The position numbers and the translations under genes are program-made. From Bradyrhizobium elkanii USDA 76 (GTDB lineage Bacteria; Pseudomonadota; Alphaproteobacteria; Rhizobiales; Xanthobacteraceae): a stretch of 64,000 nt of DNA. The stretch covers positions 4,518,001 through 4,582,000 of the forward strand of contig NZ_CP066356.1 of the NCBI RefSeq assembly GCF_023278185.1, read 5' to 3'. Within the stretch, counting starts at the first letter, position 1; each line of letters starts with the position of its first letter. This document shows positions 29,284-38,892 of this stretch, piece after piece. Below the pieces are notes generated by a model, which saw only the letters and a program-made list of their open reading frames with translations, was not told the origin of the DNA and did not search any database.

Positions 29284-31713
29284 ATGACGACCTCAAAACC
29301 CCGGCCAACGATCGTCCACGGCGAAAGCCACTCCTATCCGGTGTTGCCGCTCCGCGACATCGTCGTCTTCCCGCACATGATCGTGCCTCTCTTCGTCGGT
29401 CGCGAGAAGTCGATCCGCGCGCTCGAAGAGGTGATGAAGAACGACGCGCTGATCATGCTCGCGACGCAGAAGAACGCGTCCGATGACGATCCGGCACCCG
29501 ATTCAATTTACGAGACCGGTACGCTCGCCAGCGTCCTGCAGCTCCTGAAGCTTCCCGACGGCACCGTGAAGGTGCTGGTCGAGGGCCTCGAGCGCGCGCG
29601 CGTCGAGAAGTACTCCGACCGCAGCGAATATTACGAGGCGACCGCGGTCGCGCTCGCCGACACTGACGCCAACTCGGTCGAAGCCGAGGCGCTGGCGCGG
29701 TCGGTCGTGTCCGACTTCGAAAGCTATGTGAAGCTGAACAAGAAGATCTCCGCCGAGGTCGTCGGCGTGGTTCAGGCGATCACCGATTTCGCCAAGCTCG
29801 GCGATACCGTTGCCTCGCATCTCGCGGTCAAGATTGCCGATCGGCAAGCCATCCTGGAGACGTTGTCCGTCACGCAGCGCCTGGAGAAGGTGCTGGGCCT
29901 GATGGAGAGCGAGATCTCGGTGTTGCAGGTCGAGAAGCGCATCCGCTCGCGCGTCAAGCGCCAGATGGAGAAGACCCAGCGCGAGTATTACCTGAACGAG
30001 CAGATGAAGGCGATCCAGAAGGAGCTCGGCGACGACGAAGGTCGCGACGAGCTGGCCGATCTGGAGGAGAAGATCTCCAAGACCAAGCTGTCCAAGGAAG
30101 CCCGCGAGAAGGCCCAGCACGAGCTGAAGAAGCTGCGCCAGATGTCGCCGATGTCCGCGGAAGCGACCGTCGTGCGCAACTATCTGGATTGGCTGCTGTC
30201 GATCCCGTGGGGCAAGAAGTCCAAGGTCAAGAAGGACCTCGAGGCCGCGCAAGCGGTGCTGGACTCCGATCACTACGGGCTCGAGAAGGTCAAGGACCGC
30301 ATCGTCGAGTATCTCGCGGTGCAGTCGCGCGCCAACAAGCTGACCGGACCGATCCTGTGCCTGGTCGGGCCTCCCGGCGTCGGCAAGACCTCGCTCGGCA
30401 AGTCGATCGCCAAGGCCACGGGGCGCGAATTCGTGCGCGTGTCGCTCGGCGGCGTGCGTGACGAGGCCGAGATCCGCGGTCACCGCCGCACCTATATCGG
30501 CTCGATGCCCGGCAAGATCATCCAGTCGATGCGCAAGGCGAAGACCTCGAACCCGCTGTTCCTGCTGGACGAGATCGACAAGATGGGCGCCGATTTCCGC
30601 GGCGATCCGTCGTCGGCGCTGCTTGAGGTCTTGGACCCCGAGCAGAACTCGACCTTCAACGACCACTACCTGGAGGTCGACTACGACCTATCCAACGTGA
30701 TGTTCATCACGACCGCGAATACGCTGAATATTCCCGGCCCGCTGATGGACCGCATGGAGATCATTCGGATCGCCGGCTACACGGAGAACGAGAAGGTCGA
30801 GATCGCGCGCAAGCATCTGATCCCGAGCGCGCTCTCCAAGCATGGTCTGGACTCCAAGGAATGGTCGATCGACGACGCGGCCTTGCTCTTGATGATCCGC
30901 CGCTACACCCGCGAAGCGGGCGTCCGTAACCTGGAGCGTGAGCTCTCCACACTCGCCCGCAAGGCGGTGAAGGAGCTGATGATCTCCAAGAAGAAGTCGG
31001 TGAAGGTCACCGAGGCGAATATCGAAGAGTTCCTCGGCGTTCCGAAGTATCGCTTCGGCGAGATCGACGACGAGGATCAGGTCGGTATCGTCACCGGTCT
31101 GGCCTGGACCGATGTCGGCGGCGAGTTGCTCACCATCGAAGGCGTCATGATGCCCGGCAAGGGCAAGATGACCGTCACGGGCAATCTGCGCGACGTGATG
31201 AAGGAGTCGATCTCGGCGGCGGCGTCCTACGTCCGCTCCCGTGCGATCACCTACGGCATCGAACCGCCGATGTTCGACCGGCGCGACATCCACGTTCACG
31301 TGCCGGAGGGCGCAACGCCGAAGGACGGTCCGTCTGCCGGTGTTGCGATGGCCACCGCGATCATCTCGGTCATGACCGGCATCCCGGTCCGCCACGATGT
31401 CGCGATGACCGGCGAGATCACGCTGCGTGGTCGCGTGCTGCCGATTGGCGGTCTGAAGGAGAAGCTCCTGGCTGCCGCGCGCGGCGGCATCAAGACGGTG
31501 CTGATCCCGGAGGACAACGCCAAGGATCTCACGGAGATTTCCGATGCGATCAAGGGCGGCATGGACATCATTCCGGTCTCGCGGCTGGATGAGGTCGTCG
31601 CCAAGGCGCTGGTCCGCGTGCCCGCGCCGATCGTCTGGGAAGAGGAGACCAGCAAGGTCGATGTCAAGCCCGATGCTTCCGACGAAGCGTCCGGCGGCCT
31701 GACGGCGCACTGA
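29284..31713 (+). CDS. lon: ATP-dependent protease Lon
   Basis: 809 residues, close to the usual length for this class. The N-terminal LON substrate-binding domain (about 15-210) starts [19 protein letters not shown]. The AAA+ module has [15 protein letters not shown] and [10 protein letters not shown]. The protease domain has Ser684 in GPSAGVAMA and Lys727 in [12 protein letters not shown], 43 residues apart as in E. coli. Lon removes misfolded proteins and short-lived regulators. An intrinsic terminator follows immediately. Confidence 0.98.
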   Translation: MTTSKPRPTIVHGESHSYPVLPLRDIVVFPHMIVPLFVGREKSIRALEEVMKNDALIMLATQKNASDDDPAPDSIYETGTLASVLQLLKLPDGTVKVLVEGLERARVEKYSDRSEYYEATAVALADTDANSVEAEALARSVVSDFESYVKLNKKISAEVVGVVQAITDFAKLGDTVASHLAVKIADRQAILETLSVTQRLEKVLGLMESEISVLQVEKRIRSRVKRQMEKTQREYYLNEQMKAIQKELGDDEGRDELADLEEKISKTKLSKEAREKAQHELKKLRQMSPMSAEATVVRNYLDWLLSIPWGKKSKVKKDLEAAQAVLDSDHYGLEKVKDRIVEYLAVQSRANKLTGPILCLVGPPGVGKTSLGKSIAKATGREFVRVSLGGVRDEAEIRGHRRTYIGSMPGKIIQSMRKAKTSNPLFLLDEIDKMGADFRGDPSSALLEVLDPEQNSTFNDHYLEVDYDLSNVMFITTANTLNIPGPLMDRMEIIRIAGYTENEKVEIARKHLIPSALSKHGLDSKEWSIDDAALLLMIRRYTREAGVRNLERELSTLARKAVKELMISKKKSVKVTEANIEEFLGVPKYRFGEIDDEDQVGIVTGLAWTDVGGELLTIEGVMMPGKGKMTVTGNLRDVMKESISAAASYVRSRAITYGIEPPMFDRRDIHVHVPEGATPKDGPSAGVAMATAIISVMTGIPVRHDVAMTGEITLRGRVLPIGGLKEKLLAAARGGIKTVLIPEDNAKDLTEISDAIKGGMDIIPVSRLDEVVAKALVRVPAPIVWEEETSKVDVKPDASDEASGGLTAH

Positions 31714-31736
31714 AGCAGGCTTCAGTCGAAATAGAA

Positions 31737-31761
31737 AACGGCGCCTTCGGGCGCCGTTTTT
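31737..31761. terminator. Terminator between lon and the convergent MFS gene
   Basis: Stem CGGCGCC (31739-31745) and GGCGCCG (31750-31756) around loop TTCG, followed by TTTTTG on + and preceded by A's. The A-run also serves as a T-run for the minus strand, so it is probably bidirectional. Confidence 0.92.
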
Positions 31762-31825
31762 GTTTTGCCGATCCGCACGCGTGGCGGATTTTCTCGCCGC
31801 TGCATGGCAGCTTGGTCGAGGGCGT

Positions 31826-33034
31826 CTACTCTTTCTTCTCGACGATGAAATTGCCGATCGCGCCGAGCGCCATCAGCACGCTGGTGCCGAGGAACACCGC
31901 GGACATGCCGATATGGCCGCCGATGAAGCCGCCGGCGAGCGGGCCGATCACCTGGCCGGCATATTGCGCCGAGATCGAATAGCCGAGCATGCTGCCGGTG
32001 ACCGCATCGGGCACGTTGTGCCGGATCACGCTCGCGATGCAGGGCAGCAGGCCGCCGAGCGCGAGCCCCATCAGGAAGCGGAGCAGGATCAACTGCCAGC
32101 CGCTGACCACGAAGGCCTGCGGGATCAACAGCAGCGCCGAGACAGCAAGGCAGATGGTGATGATCCGCCAGTGGCCGACCCGATCGGCCAGCTTGCCGAG
32201 ATGCGAGGACGACAGCAGGCTGCCGAAGGCCGCCGCCGACATCACGAGGCCGGCGACGAATGTCACCTGCGGTGCGTCGACCAGTTGCGCGACATAGACC
32301 GTGATGATCGGCTCGATCGACATGTTGGCGACCATCAGCAGCAGGCCCGTTCCCCACATCGCGACGACAGGGCGCTTGTCCGGGACCAGCGACCAGCCGC
32401 CCCGCGCCTTGCCGCCTTTGGCCTTCGGGCGTGCTTCCTCGCGGATCAGGAACGTCGTGCCGAGGAAGGTGAAGAAGATGACGCCGCCGATCAGGAAGAA
32501 GGTCGCGCGGATGCCGATCAGCCCCGGCAGCACGCCGCCGATCAAGGGACCGACCAGGCTGCCGGCCATGATGCCGGCCGACAGCACGCCGATCGCCCAG
32601 CCGGACCGCGCCTTCGGCGTCTGCGCCGCGACCAGCACGGTCGAGCCCGACGCGTAGCCGCCGAGCAGGCCGGTCAGCAGCCGCAGGCTGACCAGCTCAT
32701 AGACGTTGTGCGCCATGCCGATCAGCGACATGGCGATCGCCATGCCGAGGCTGGCGCGGATCAGCATCAGCTTGCGGCCGTAGCGATCGGCGAGCCGTCC
32801 CCACAGGGGGGCCGTCAGCGCCGCGCTGAAGAAGGTCGCGCCATAGGCTACGCCCGACCATTGCACGATCGCGGCGTGATCGGTCACGCCGAGCTGCTCG
32901 ACATAGAGCGGCAGGAACGGCAGCAGCAGCGTCATCCCCACGATAGTCGTGAAGGAGCCGAACACGCAGACGATCAAATTGCGTTTCCAGGGGCCCGCGT
33001 CGAGCAGGGCTTCGCGATCGACTTCGATGTTCAT
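31826..33034 (-). CDS. MFS transporter, MdtG-like drug efflux type
   Basis: 402 residues with 12 predicted membrane helices. It begins KRNLIVCVFGSFTTIVGMTLLLPFLPLY; the loop GRLADRYGRKLMLI follows helix 2 and GYASGSTVLVAAQTPK lies in helix 4-5. The sequence resembles MdtG and related multidrug exporters. Its ATG lies one base after the stop of the GntR regulator (TGA-C-ATG), so translation is coupled and the regulator probably controls the transporter. The substrate is unknown. Confidence 0.88.
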   Translation of the reverse strand: MNIEVDREALLDAGPWKRNLIVCVFGSFTTIVGMTLLLPFLPLYVEQLGVTDHAAIVQWSGVAYGATFFSAALTAPLWGRLADRYGRKLMLIRASLGMAIAMSLIGMAHNVYELVSLRLLTGLLGGYASGSTVLVAAQTPKARSGWAIGVLSAGIMAGSLVGPLIGGVLPGLIGIRATFFLIGGVIFFTFLGTTFLIREEARPKAKGGKARGGWSLVPDKRPVVAMWGTGLLLMVANMSIEPIITVYVAQLVDAPQVTFVAGLVMSAAAFGSLLSSSHLGKLADRVGHWRIITICLAVSALLLIPQAFVVSGWQLILLRFLMGLALGGLLPCIASVIRHNVPDAVTGSMLGYSISAQYAGQVIGPLAGGFIGGHIGMSAVFLGTSVLMALGAIGNFIVEKKE

Positions 33035-33035
33035 G

Positions 33036-33704
33036 TCAGCGCAGTCCGATCACGGCGAAGCCGCGCGCTCGGAGGCCGCGGCGGTCCTCGTTGAGCGAAC
33101 GCAGCAGGCGATCGCGGGTATCGGTGATGTGGTCGGCGGCCTCGCGCGCGGCGGCCTCCGGATCGTTGGCCTTGATGAGGCCGAGGATGCGCCGGTGCTC
33201 GCGCCAAGCTTGCTCGCGCGACGGCTCGGTCCACACTTCCAGCCAGCGTGCCCGCGACAGCCGGGTCATCGCGCCGGCGATCGCCTTGACGATGAAGGGA
33301 TTGCCGGAGAGCCGCGCGATCTCGACATGGAAATCGGTGCCGACCCGGTGCCATTCCTCGCGCGGCGCGCCGGACTGGCAGGCGTCCAGCATTTCTTCGA
33401 TGCCGGCGATATCGGCCGCGCTCGCCCGCGCGCAGGCGAGGCGCGCCGCCGTCGTCTCCAGCGGAATCCGGAACTCGGCAAGCGCCTCCAGCTCACCGAG
33501 GTCGATCGGTGCGACAATCCAGTTGCGGCCGTCGCGGCGCACCAGCTCTTCGCCTTCGAGCCGGACCAGCGCGGCACGGATCGGCGTGCGCGATCCCTCG
33601 AACCGGCTCTCCAGCCAGCGCTCGGTCAGCCGCTCGCCGGGGCCCAGGTCGAGCGACAGGATCATCTCCCGGAGCTGGTCATGGATCTGAAGCATCTGCG
33701 ACAT
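33036..33704 (-). CDS. GntR-family regulator, FCD subfamily
   Basis: 222 residues from ATG 33704 (AAAGGA seven bases upstream). The winged helix-turn-helix is residues 3-70, with LGPGERLTERWLESRFEGSRTPIRAALVRLEGEELV. The C-terminal FCD helical bundle (about 85-210) holds the metal/ligand residues FHVEIARLSGN and HRRILGLI. FCD regulators respond to small acids and usually repress adjacent genes. It is directly upstream of the MFS exporter in the same operon. The upstream 120 bases have no gene. Confidence 0.9.
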   Translation of the reverse strand: MSQMLQIHDQLREMILSLDLGPGERLTERWLESRFEGSRTPIRAALVRLEGEELVRRDGRNWIVAPIDLGELEALAEFRIPLETTAARLACARASAADIAGIEEMLDACQSGAPREEWHRVGTDFHVEIARLSGNPFIVKAIAGAMTRLSRARWLEVWTEPSREQAWREHRRILGLIKANDPEAAAREAADHITDTRDRLLRSLNEDRRGLRARGFAVIGLR

Positions 33705-33904
33705 GGCGCCGTCCTTTGGCCGCCGCTTGGCGGGCACAGAATCTCGGTCTGGCAGGTTTCGTATCCCGATTTGGTATCCCAAACAAGGCAGCTATGGGAT
33801 GCCGACGTTGCTCCGTTAAGGGAGGTGGGCCGAGAGCCAGGGCCCTGGACGATGGAACCGCGCCCACGGCGGTTGCTTGGTTTGACGGAATTGGAGAGCG
33901 CTCC

Positions 33905-34309
33905 ATGCGTATCGATGGGCAATGCCATTGCGGGGCTATCACCTATCAGGCCGAAATTGATCCCGAACAGGTGTCGATCTGCCATTGCACGGACTGTCAG
34001 GCGCTGACCGGTTCGCCCTATCGCGTCACGGTGATTTGCGGCGCCGAGCAAGTCCGGCTCACCGAAGGTGTACCGAAGGTCTACCGCAAGCGGGGCGATA
34101 ACGGCCGAATCCGCTTCCAGCACTTTTGCAGCGATTGCGGTTCGCCGCTGTTCACGAGCGGCGAGGACGGCGGGCCCGACGACTGGGGCATCCGCTGGGG
34201 CAGCATTCGCCAGCGCGACCGATTGCCCCCGCGACGCCAGGTCTGGTGTCGCTCCGCCGCGCCATGGATCAATGATCTCAAGGAATTGCCGGCGCGGCCC
34301 AAGGATTGA
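33905..34309 (+). CDS. GFA family protein (glutathione-dependent formaldehyde-activating fold)
   Basis: 134 residues, with GGAG eight bases before the ATG. Zinc-binding Cys are seen in GQCHCGAITY, CHCTDCQALTG and CSDCGSPLF. These are the hallmarks of the GFA/Mss4-like fold. The name comes from Gfa of Paracoccus; most members have no tested activity. It is unlinked to formaldehyde genes here and divergent from the GntR gene, 200 bases away. Confidence 0.88.
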   Translation: MRIDGQCHCGAITYQAEIDPEQVSICHCTDCQALTGSPYRVTVICGAEQVRLTEGVPKVYRKRGDNGRIRFQHFCSDCGSPLFTSGEDGGPDDWGIRWGSIRQRDRLPPRRQVWCRSAAPWINDLKELPARPKD

Positions 34310-34392
34310 AGCTGACCGACTGGAGCTGACGGATTGAGGAGTTGCGGCCTTGCGCCTCGGGGGCAGGCGAGGCTAAAGAGGCGCGCAGGTAA

Positions 34393-34469
34393 GGGCGGCT
34401 AGCTCAGCTGGTTAGAGCATCTCGTTTACACCGAGAGGGTCGGGAGTTCGAATCTCTCGCCGCCTACCA
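34393..34469 (+). tRNA. tRNA-Val (anticodon TAC)
   Basis: 77 bases with GGGCGGC / GCCGCCT acceptor (a G-T pair at position 1), anticodon loop TTTACAC between TCTCG and CGAGA, T loop TTCGAAT, and encoded CCA at 34467-34469. Confidence 0.97.
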
Positions 34470-34632
34470 GCCTTCGCCCTCCGGGCTACGGCTTGGCAAG
34501 CCAGCCATTTGAGCACGAATTCATTCGCTTGTTCGGTGCGCGGGGCGAAGGCTGTCGCGCCGAAGCTCGAAGAGCGCAGGCGGACTGGCTGCCTAAACGC
34601 GCGCGGGCGTGATTTCCCCTTTGGATCCAGCC

Positions 34633-34881
34633 CTACGGTTGCAGCATCCTGATGGTCGCGATCGGCCACTTCCCGATGTGGCCCTTGATCGAGATGCGCA
34701 ATCCATGAGATTCGTCCAGAAACACGCCCTCGACGGTTCCTGCGGTTCCATCGGTGAGAACCGCGGCTCGTCCGACCAGCTCCGCCTCCGCCTGCACATG
34801 CTCGCGCAGGATGACGGTGGCGCGGTGTTTCACGAGCTGCAAAGCGGCCTCTGGTTGATGAGCCCTGTGGAGCAAGGCCAT
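34633..34881 (-). CDS. Small protein with beta-rich C-terminus, unknown
   Basis: Up to 82 residues; a GTG 17 codons in is another possible start, and neither has a strong ribosome-binding site. The C-terminal half, GRAAVLTDGTAGTVEGVFLD and LRISIKGHIGKWPIATIR, reads as alternating beta strands like a small barrel (PRC-type), whereas the first 35 residues are more polar. No domain is assigned. It is a modest candidate, supported by the coherent hydrophobic pattern. Confidence 0.5.
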   Translation of the reverse strand: MALLHRAHQPEAALQLVKHRATVILREHVQAEAELVGRAAVLTDGTAGTVEGVFLDESHGLRISIKGHIGKWPIATIRMLQP

Positions 34882-35089
34882 TGCACGGCTCTCGGTGAAC
34901 GCGCGAAGAGGGCGCGATCCCGGCCGTGGGTAGTCACATGGGGATGGCCGGGACCGCGCTTGCTCCGCGCTGGCGTGGCAAGTGTCGTTCGATGACCGAT
35001 CGCGCGAAAGGTGCCGAAAGTCACGCGCGCAGGTTTGATGCCGACGCTTCCGCGATGCTATTCTGTCCGCCTAACCGGGAACTCGATGC

Positions 35090-35371
35090 ATGCGCAAACT
35101 CGCCGCGATTTTTCTTCTCACCATGATTGCCGGACCCGCATTCGCACAGTCGGATCACGTTCAGCGCTATCGCGAAGAGGTCGAGAAGTCGCCGGCCGAT
35201 GCGGCCAACGAGGCGCGGCAGCAGCGCGCCTATCAGCGTGCGCTCAGCGGTGTGCCGGATCAGAAGCCGACCGATCCCTGGGGCATTGCGCGCAGCGACG
35301 GGCAGAGCGCGCCCAAGGCGAATGCCGCAAAGCCGAAGCCGGCCAAGCCCACGAGCGCAGCCGCCAAATAA
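35090..35371 (+). CDS. Small secreted protein, unknown
   Basis: 93 residues. Signal peptide MRKLAAIFLLTMIAGPAFAQ gives a mature protein of about 73 residues with EKSPADAANEARQQRAY and a Lys/Pro/Ala tail (KANAAKPKPAKPTSAAAK). The composition is that of a flexible periplasmic protein. GGGA lies upstream of the ATG. It precedes the YCII gene by 22 bases. Confidence 0.75.
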   Translation: MRKLAAIFLLTMIAGPAFAQSDHVQRYREEVEKSPADAANEARQQRAYQRALSGVPDQKPTDPWGIARSDGQSAPKANAAKPKPAKPTSAAAK

Positions 35372-35393
35372 TCTCCGAGCGCGGATCGGGTCG

Positions 35394-35699
35394 ATGAAAC
35401 ATTACGTCTGCAAATTGACCGGACCGCGTCCGACCTTTCCGCAGGACATGACGCCGCAGGAAGCCGCCATCATGCAGGCGCATGTCGCCTATTGCGGCGA
35501 GCTGCTGCACGCCGGCAAGGCGCTGGTGTTCGGGCCGGTCGCCGATCCGGCAGGGATCTGGGGCCTGGGCGTGCTGCAACTGCCCGACGATGCCGATCCG
35601 CAGGAGATCGTCGCCAACGATCCCGTCACCAAGGCCAATGCCGGATTCACCTATCAGGTGATGCCGATGCTGCGCGCCGCGACGCGCGAGAGCTGCTAG
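35394..35699 (+). CDS. YCII-related domain protein
   Basis: 101 residues. HYVCKLTGPRPTFPQDMTPQEA and IMQAHVAYCGELLHAGKALVFGPVADPAG have the YCII/YciI-like pattern, with a His and Asp/Glu in the small ferredoxin-like fold. Members are often of unknown or putative peroxidase/decarboxylase role. It is followed by a palindromic repeat and a methyltransferase gene. Confidence 0.8.
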   Translation: MKHYVCKLTGPRPTFPQDMTPQEAAIMQAHVAYCGELLHAGKALVFGPVADPAGIWGLGVLQLPDDADPQEIVANDPVTKANAGFTYQVMPMLRAATRESC

Positions 35700-35747
35700 G
35701 GCATGATCCGGAAAAGTGCGAGGCGGTTTTCCGAAAAGATCATACCC
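35699..35747. repeat. Palindromic repeat CATGATCCGGAAAA...
   Basis: GGGCATGATCCGGAAAA (35699-35715) and TTTTCCGAAAAGATCATACCC (about 35727-35747) form an imperfect dyad around a GTGCGAGGCGG centre. I remember this element from intergenic DNA of Rhizobiales. It sits between two same-strand genes and may act as a transcript stabiliser. Confidence 0.75.
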
Positions 35748-35789
35748 AAACTTGAGACGACAGAAGCTTCCTGAAAAGGTTTGGATCGC

Positions 35790-36641
35790 ATGAACGCAGG
35801 CCACCCGCAAAACGCCGATCAGATCGCATACTGGAACGGGCCGGGCGGTCAGCGCTGGGCCACACGGCAGGCCGCGCAGGATATCGTGCTGCAACCGGTG
35901 CTCGACCTCCTGATCGATCGCGCCGCGCCGAAAGCCGGCGAACGCGTCGTTGATGTCGGCTGTGGCAGCGGCGCCTCGAGCTTCGCACTGGCGGCGAAGG
36001 TCGCGCCGGCTGGTCACGTGCTCGGCGTCGATGTCTCGGAGCCGATGCTGACGCGGGCGCGGCAGAGCGCGCCGCAGGGTTTGCCGGTCGAGTTCGCGCT
36101 GGCCGATGCGACCGTCTATCCGTTTGTCGGCGAGAGCTTCGATCTGTTGGCCTCGCGCTTTGGCGTGATGTTCTTTGCCGATCCCGTGGTGTCGTTCGCC
36201 AATCTGCGCAAGGCGATGAAGCCGACGGGCCGTCTCGCCTTCGCCTGCTGGCAGGAGCCGCGCGAAAATCCGTTCTTCATGACGCCGCTTGCTGCCGTCT
36301 ACAAGCACGTGCCGAAACTGCCGCCGCTCGGGCCCGAGGATCCCGGCCCGTTCGCGTTCGCCTCCGAGGCGAGGGTGAAGCGGATCCTGGGCGAAGCCGG
36401 CTTCTCCGGCATTGCTATGGAGCCGTGCCGGCTCGAGCTCGATGTCGCGACCGGGCGCGGCATCGATGCCGCGATCCAGGGCGCGCTCGAGATCGGGCCG
36501 GCCAGCCGCGCGCTGGAAGGGCACGCGGATGACGTGCGCGCCGCTGCGATCGCCTCGATGCGCGAGGCGCTGGCGCCGTTTGTCAAGGGCGATGCGGTGC
36601 TGCTGCCCGGCGCGATCTGGATCGTGACGGCGCGGGCCTGA
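35790..36641 (+). CDS. SAM-dependent methyltransferase, class I
   Basis: 283 residues from ATG 35790. Motif I is RVVDVGCGSGASSFALA, followed by the acidic residue at VLGVDVSEPML, FALADATVYPF and FDLLASRFGVMFFADP. The fold is the UbiE/BioC-like Methyltransf_11 or _25 type. The N-terminal NADQIAYWNGPGGQRWATRQ is common among small-molecule methylases. The substrate is unknown. It converges on pepT with one base between stops. Confidence 0.9.
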   Translation: MNAGHPQNADQIAYWNGPGGQRWATRQAAQDIVLQPVLDLLIDRAAPKAGERVVDVGCGSGASSFALAAKVAPAGHVLGVDVSEPMLTRARQSAPQGLPVEFALADATVYPFVGESFDLLASRFGVMFFADPVVSFANLRKAMKPTGRLAFACWQEPRENPFFMTPLAAVYKHVPKLPPLGPEDPGPFAFASEARVKRILGEAGFSGIAMEPCRLELDVATGRGIDAAIQGALEIGPASRALEGHADDVRAAAIASMREALAPFVKGDAVLLPGAIWIVTARA

Positions 36642-37898
36642 TCAGGCCTTCTCTTCCCAGATCATCGCCAGGTGCACGATGGTCTGCACGGCCTTCTCCA
36701 TGTCCTGCCGGCTGACCCATTCGAGCCGCGAATGGAACGCGTGCTCGCCGGCGAAGATGTTCGGGCAGGGCAGTCCCATGAAGGACAGCCGCGAGCCATC
36801 CGTGCCCCCGCGGATCGAGGTCTTCACCGGCGTGAGGCCGGCGCGCTGGATCGCCTCGATCGCATGGGCCACGATCTGCGGGTGGCGATCGATCACATCC
36901 TTCATGTTACGGTACTGTTGCTTGATTTCCATGCGGTAGGTCGAGCGCGGATAGCCCTTCATGACATCGTTCACGATGCCTTCCAGCAGCGCTTCCTTCT
37001 GCTTCAGGCCGGCCTCGGTGAAATCACGCACGATGAAGTCGATCCGCGCGTTCTCCAGCGCGCCCGAGATCGCGACCGGATGCAGGAAGCCTTCCTTGCC
37101 CTCGGTGGTCTCGGGCGAGCAGGTGTCCTTGGGCAGGCGATCGACGATCGCGGCGGCGATCTTGATCGCGTGCTCCATCTTGCCCTTGGCAAATCCCGGA
37201 TGGGTCGCGACGCCTTCGATGATGATGCTGGCGCCGTCGGCCGAGAAGGTCTCGTCCTCGATATGGCCGGCGGTCTCGCCGTCCATGGTGTAGCCGAAAT
37301 CGGCCCCCAGCTTCTTGATGTCGACCTTGTCGACGCCGCGGCCGATCTCCTCGTCCGGCGTGAACAGGATCTTGATGGTGCCGTGCTTGACCTGCGGATT
37401 GGTGACCAGGAAATGCGCGGCGTCCATGATCTCTGCAAGGCCCGCCTTGTTGTCGGCGCCGAGCAGGGTGGTGCCGTCGGTGGTAATGATGTCGTTGCCG
37501 ATCTGGTCGGCCAGCGCTTCGTGCTCGGCGGCGCGGATCACCTGCGAGGCATCGGCGGGAAGCACGATGTCGCCGCCGCGGTAGTTCTTCACGACCTGCG
37601 GCTTGACGTTCTTGCCGGTGCAGTCGGGAGAGGTGTCCATGTGCGAGCAGAAGCAGATCACCGGCACCGCCTTGTCGGTGTTGGCCGGGATCGTCGCGTA
37701 AACGTATCCGTGCGGATCGAGATGCGCGTCGGATATCCCCATCGCCTGCAGCTCGGCGACCAGCAGCCGCCCGAGATTCTTCTGCTTCTCGGTGGAGGGG
37801 CAGGTCGGTGAATCCGGGTCGGACTGGGTATCGATCACGACATAGCGCAGGAAGCGCTCGGTGACGGTGTGCTTGAAGTCGAGAGCCGGTGCCAGCAT
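36642..37898 (-). CDS. pepT: Peptidase T (tripeptide aminopeptidase)
   Basis: 418 residues from ATG 37898, which gives a PepT-like N-terminus (MLAPALDFKHTVTERFLRYV). Zinc-site motifs are HMDTSPDCTG, TLLGADNKAGLAEIM, TPDEEIGRG and the dimer domain; GGTDGSRLSFMGLPCPNIFAG and AFHSRLEWV complete the M20B signature. The enzyme removes the N-terminal residue from tripeptides. No good ribosome-binding site is seen before this start. Confidence 0.93.
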   Translation of the reverse strand: MLAPALDFKHTVTERFLRYVVIDTQSDPDSPTCPSTEKQKNLGRLLVAELQAMGISDAHLDPHGYVYATIPANTDKAVPVICFCSHMDTSPDCTGKNVKPQVVKNYRGGDIVLPADASQVIRAAEHEALADQIGNDIITTDGTTLLGADNKAGLAEIMDAAHFLVTNPQVKHGTIKILFTPDEEIGRGVDKVDIKKLGADFGYTMDGETAGHIEDETFSADGASIIIEGVATHPGFAKGKMEHAIKIAAAIVDRLPKDTCSPETTEGKEGFLHPVAISGALENARIDFIVRDFTEAGLKQKEALLEGIVNDVMKGYPRSTYRMEIKQQYRNMKDVIDRHPQIVAHAIEAIQRAGLTPVKTSIRGGTDGSRLSFMGLPCPNIFAGEHAFHSRLEWVSRQDMEKAVQTIVHLAMIWEEKA

Positions 37899-38003
37899 GA
37901 AAACCGCGCAAAAACAGGGGAAAGGAACAATGCGCTTTGGCGAAGTTGGTTCACGCGAGCAAACCGCGTCAAGGCGAGCTTCGAAGGACAATCCTATAAC
38001 AGA

Positions 38004-38047
38004 AAAGCGCCACTCCGGGGCCGCGTCACGAGCCGGAATGGCGCTTT
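38004..38047 (-). terminator. Terminator of the HU-type gene
   Basis: On the minus strand AAAGCGCCATTCCGG (38047-38033) pairs with CCGGAGTGGCGCTTT (38018-38004), with one mismatch, followed by TCTGTTATAGG. The T-run is short but the stem is long. Confidence 0.8.
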
Positions 38048-38069
38048 GCCTTAACGGACAGAGAAGGCG

Positions 38070-38369
38070 CTAGACGGCTTCCTTCAGCTCCTTGGCGGCG
38101 CGGAAGGCGACCTTCTTGCTCGCCTTGATGTGGATCTGTTCGCCGGTCGCCGGGTTGCGGCCCATGCGGGCGGCGCGCTTGCGGACCTGCAGGATGCCGA
38201 GGCCGACGATCCTGATGCGCTCGCCCTTCTTGAGGTGCTTGGTGATCCTTGTGACCATGTCGGTCAGGATCGCCTCGGCCTGCTTCTTGGACAGCTCCTG
38301 CTCTTCGGCGATGGCCGCCGCCAAATGCTTCAGCGTGATCGTCGCCGGTGTCGCTGCTTTCTTCGCCAT
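38070..38369 (-). CDS. HU/IHF-family DNA-binding protein
   Basis: 99 residues from ATG 38369, six bases after GAGGAGGG. The N-terminus MAKKAATPATITLKHLAAAIA is followed by the HU-type fold with KGERIRIVGLGILQVRKRAAR, MGRNPATGE and KVAFRAAKELKEAV. The PATGE segment is part of the DNA-contacting arm. It is an architectural, DNA-bending protein; it differs from standard HU by a longer N-terminus and may be a specialised paralogue. Confidence 0.9.
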   Translation of the reverse strand: MAKKAATPATITLKHLAAAIAEEQELSKKQAEAILTDMVTRITKHLKKGERIRIVGLGILQVRKRAARMGRNPATGEQIHIKASKKVAFRAAKELKEAV

Positions 38370-38700
38370 GTCTGGCCCTCCTCGTTGCTGAATGGCTGGA
38401 TTGCTGCTTTCACGCGAATGGCGCGCCGTTCGCGTCGGGAAAATGCGTCCGGAAAGGTCCTGAAAACCGCCGGTTCCGGGAACGGGCAGCGCCGGGCCGG
38501 CCACAGGAAACCCAGACGTATCAGGCCTTATTTGATTCGGGGCTTCGCTGACTACGCCGTTTCCCTTGAAAACAGGCGACAACCCGTGCCGGCGCCGCGA
38601 AAATGCCGACGCTGTGCAGGGATCCGCAACCTCCTTGACTAACCGGATGCGGGCCTTTATGCCCTCGGTCCTGCGCGGATCAATCCGATGATCGGCATCC

Positions 38701-38777
38701 GCGGGAGTAGCTCAGTTGGTTAGAGCGCCGCCCTGTCACGGCGGAGGCCGCGGGTTCGAGTCCCGTCTCTCGCGCCA
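38701..38777 (+). tRNA. tRNA-Asp (anticodon GTC)
   Basis: 77 bases, acceptor GCGGGAG / CTCTCGC with one G-T pair, anticodon loop CTGTCAC between CCGCC and GGCGG, discriminator G and CCA encoded at 38775-38777. Confidence 0.97.
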
Positions 38778-38892
38778 TTCATTTCAATGACTTAGCAGCG
38801 TGTTTGGCCCGGAACCATCGGACCCTCTGGACCGATGCCGTAACGAGTTGCTTGCCCTCCCGTTCACTGCACCTGGCAACTGTCGCGACAGC

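Noticed and set aside
31760..33094. Plus-strand frame of 444 codons
   Set aside because: Antisense to the MFS gene; Asp/Arg/Gln-rich nonsense.
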